Part shown: piece after piece, positions 62,899 to 64,000 of the stretch | Layout: each line of letters opens with the position of its first letter | How positions within the stretch are numbered: position 1 is the first letter of the stretch | From: JAFALK01 sp042701975 | GTDB taxonomy: Bacteria > Pseudomonadota > Gammaproteobacteria > Burkholderiales > Burkholderiaceae_C | Assembly (NCBI GenBank): GCA_042701975.1 | Contig: CP170561.1 | Location: forward strand, 2,108,001-2,172,000 | Length of the DNA: 64,000 bases | Reading direction: 5' to 3' | Notes under the pieces: generated by a model | Told to the model about the DNA's origin: nothing | The model's database searches: none | What the model saw: the letters and a program-made list of their open reading frames with translations, nothing else | Translations under genes and position numbers: made by a program

Positions 62899-64000
62899 TG
62901 CAGCGAGGACTGCTGCGCGCCACCTTCACCCTGCTCGCCGGTGGCGCGCTGGCGCAAATCCTCCCGCTGCTGCTGGGGCCATGGCTCACGCGGCTGTACA
63001 CGCCGGCCGAGTTCGGCCAGTACGCCTTTGTGTGGACGGTGGCTACCAACCTGGGCGTGGTCGCTTGCGCGCGCTTCGAGTTCGCCCTGCCGCTGGAGCA
63101 GGACGAAGGCGCTGCCGCGATCCTGCTCGGCCTGTGCGTTCGCGTGCTGGCCGGCGTGCTGCTGGTCTCCGCGCTCGTGGCCGCCGTGCTGGCGCAGGAC
63201 CTGCCGCTGGCCTGGAGCCTGCCGCTGGCCGTGCTGGCCAGCAGCCTCACGCAGCTGCTGATGCAATGGGCCACGCGAGCTGAGGTGTTCCATCGCCTGG
63301 CGCTGGCGCGCATCGTGCAGTACGGTGGTGGCGCCGTGCTGCAGGTGGTGCTGGGCACGATGGCGTTCGGTGCCTTCGGCCTGGTGTGGGGCGCGCTGAT
63401 CGCTGCGCTGTTGGCGGCGCTGTTGCTGATGCGTCCTTCGCCGCAGGGGGGATGGACGGGCTTGTGGGGGCAGTCGCGTGAGGGCTTGCGCGAGATGGTG
63501 CGCAAGCACCGCGACTTCCCGATCTACAACACGCCGCACGCCTTCGTGGGTGCCTTGCAAGACAGTCTGGCGCTGTGGTTGATCGCTGCGGCGATCGGCG
63601 ACGCGCAGGCCGGCTTCTGGGCCCTGGCGCTGCGCTATCTGAAGGCGCCGGCCAGCTTGGTTGGTGGGGCGCTCTCGCAAGTGCTCTATCCACGCCTGGC
63701 GCAGGCCGGCAGCGTGCAAGAAGGACGCCGTGTGGTCCTGCAGGCCATGGCCGTGCTGGGCGGCCTGGCGGTGGCCCTGATGCTCGTGCTGATCGCTATC
63801 GGGCCGTGGCTGTTTCGTACCGTCTTCGGCGCGCAATGGACCGAGGCCGGCGAGCTGGCCCGCGCGCTGGCGCCCTACATCGCCGTGCACTTCGTGGCTG
63901 CGCCCCTGTCCGTGGCGCCCATGGCCTGGAAGGCGCAGGCCTGGATGCTGAGGCTGGCGCTCGTCGGCCAGCTGATGTTCATTGCCGGCCTGGCCGTCGG
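62898..64000 (+). CDS. Wzx-type polysaccharide flippase (3' end outside window)
   Basis: Would flip undecaprenyl-linked oligosaccharide units across the inner membrane. About 367 codons are visible, starting MQRGLLRATFTLLAGGALAQ, then GPWLTRLYTPAEFGQYAFVW, a pattern typical of the oligosaccharide flippase/polysaccharide biosynthesis superfamily, with repeated membrane helices throughout (about ten in the visible part). ATG at 62898 overlaps the wbpE stop. The downstream glycosyltransferases expected of such a locus lie beyond the right edge. Confidence 0.9.
   Translation, partial: MQRGLLRATFTLLAGGALAQILPLLLGPWLTRLYTPAEFGQYAFVWTVATNLGVVACARFEFALPLEQDEGAAAILLGLCVRVLAGVLLVSALVAAVLAQDLPLAWSLPLAVLASSLTQLLMQWATRAEVFHRLALARIVQYGGGAVLQVVLGTMAFGAFGLVWGALIAALLAALLLMRPSPQGGWTGLWGQSREGLREMVRKHRDFPIYNTPHAFVGALQDSLALWLIAAAIGDAQAGFWALALRYLKAPASLVGGALSQVLYPRLAQAGSVQEGRRVVLQAMAVLGGLAVALMLVLIAIGPWLFRTVFGAQWTEAGELARALAPYIAVHFVAAPLSVAPMAWKAQAWMLRLALVGQLMFIAGLAV

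Overview
The window reads as chromosomal DNA of a high-G+C betaproteobacterium of the order Burkholderiales. The case rests on the gene set and gene order: accBC with aroQ, a caa3-type cytochrome oxidase and haem A assembly cluster with DUF2970, DUF2909 and a 38-residue Cox peptide, an rpoH with a CIRCE-like element, the DUF3108 and DUF3429 proteins, and tight head-to-tail overlaps between genes. The genus cannot be fixed from the sequence alone. No tRNA, 16S/23S rRNA, CRISPR array or intact insertion sequence was seen; the only structured RNA gene recognised is rnpB.

Layout. 1-2201 (minus): fatty-acid carboxylase accB-accC (accC runs off the left edge) behind aroQ. 2345-7937 (minus): six genes joined by five successive 4-base ATGA overlaps (RNB ribonuclease, TonB-like protein, aroE, mtgA, an unknown 193-residue protein, a TlpA-like thioredoxin). 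8003-9321 (minus): an SDR reductase and a YqiA-like esterase, head to head with rnpB (9341-9670). 9863-13603 (plus): a chemoreceptor, a Bcr/CflA drug exporter and an alpha-carbonic-anhydrase-like protein that lacks two of the three zinc histidines. 13587-17845 (minus): a GGDEF-EAL protein and a hybrid histidine kinase.

18089-27581 (plus) is the most unusual block: circularly permuted ATP-grasp protein, alpha-E protein, transglutaminase-DUF2126 protein, a second ATP-grasp fused to alpha-E, and a second transglutaminase. Families of this kind have been predicted by comparative genomics to build or ligate peptides, but to my knowledge the product and substrate are not established.

27568-33000 holds housekeeping genes (hydroxypyruvate-isomerase-like, gpmA, rhodanese, grxC, secB, gpsA, trmL, a BioC-like protein). 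33217-42160 is the respiratory cluster: coxB with a fused cytochrome c domain, coxA, a 38-residue membrane peptide, cox11, DUF2970, coxC, DUF2909 (opposite strand), SURF1, a Sco-like thioredoxin, haem A synthase, haem O synthase and a Sco lipoprotein. Together these make haem A, deliver copper and assemble the oxidase. rpoH follows behind a CIRCE-like operator, then a MASE1-CHASE-PAS hybrid kinase.

46550-49990 looks like foreign DNA: a VirD2-like relaxase, a MobC-like partner, an ECF sigma factor and an XRE regulator behind a long perfect inverted repeat, with no integrase or transfer-channel genes. 49998-57013 returns to core genes (ychF, UbiH-like monooxygenase, dsbC-like, DUF3429, M61 peptidase, DUF3108, enoyl-CoA hydratase). 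57029-60124 (minus) holds a secreted GH20 hexosaminidase and lysS. 60183-64000 (plus) starts a surface-polysaccharide locus: wbpB, wbpD and wbpE for a diacetamido-uronic acid sugar nucleotide, then a Wzx-type flippase cut by the right edge.
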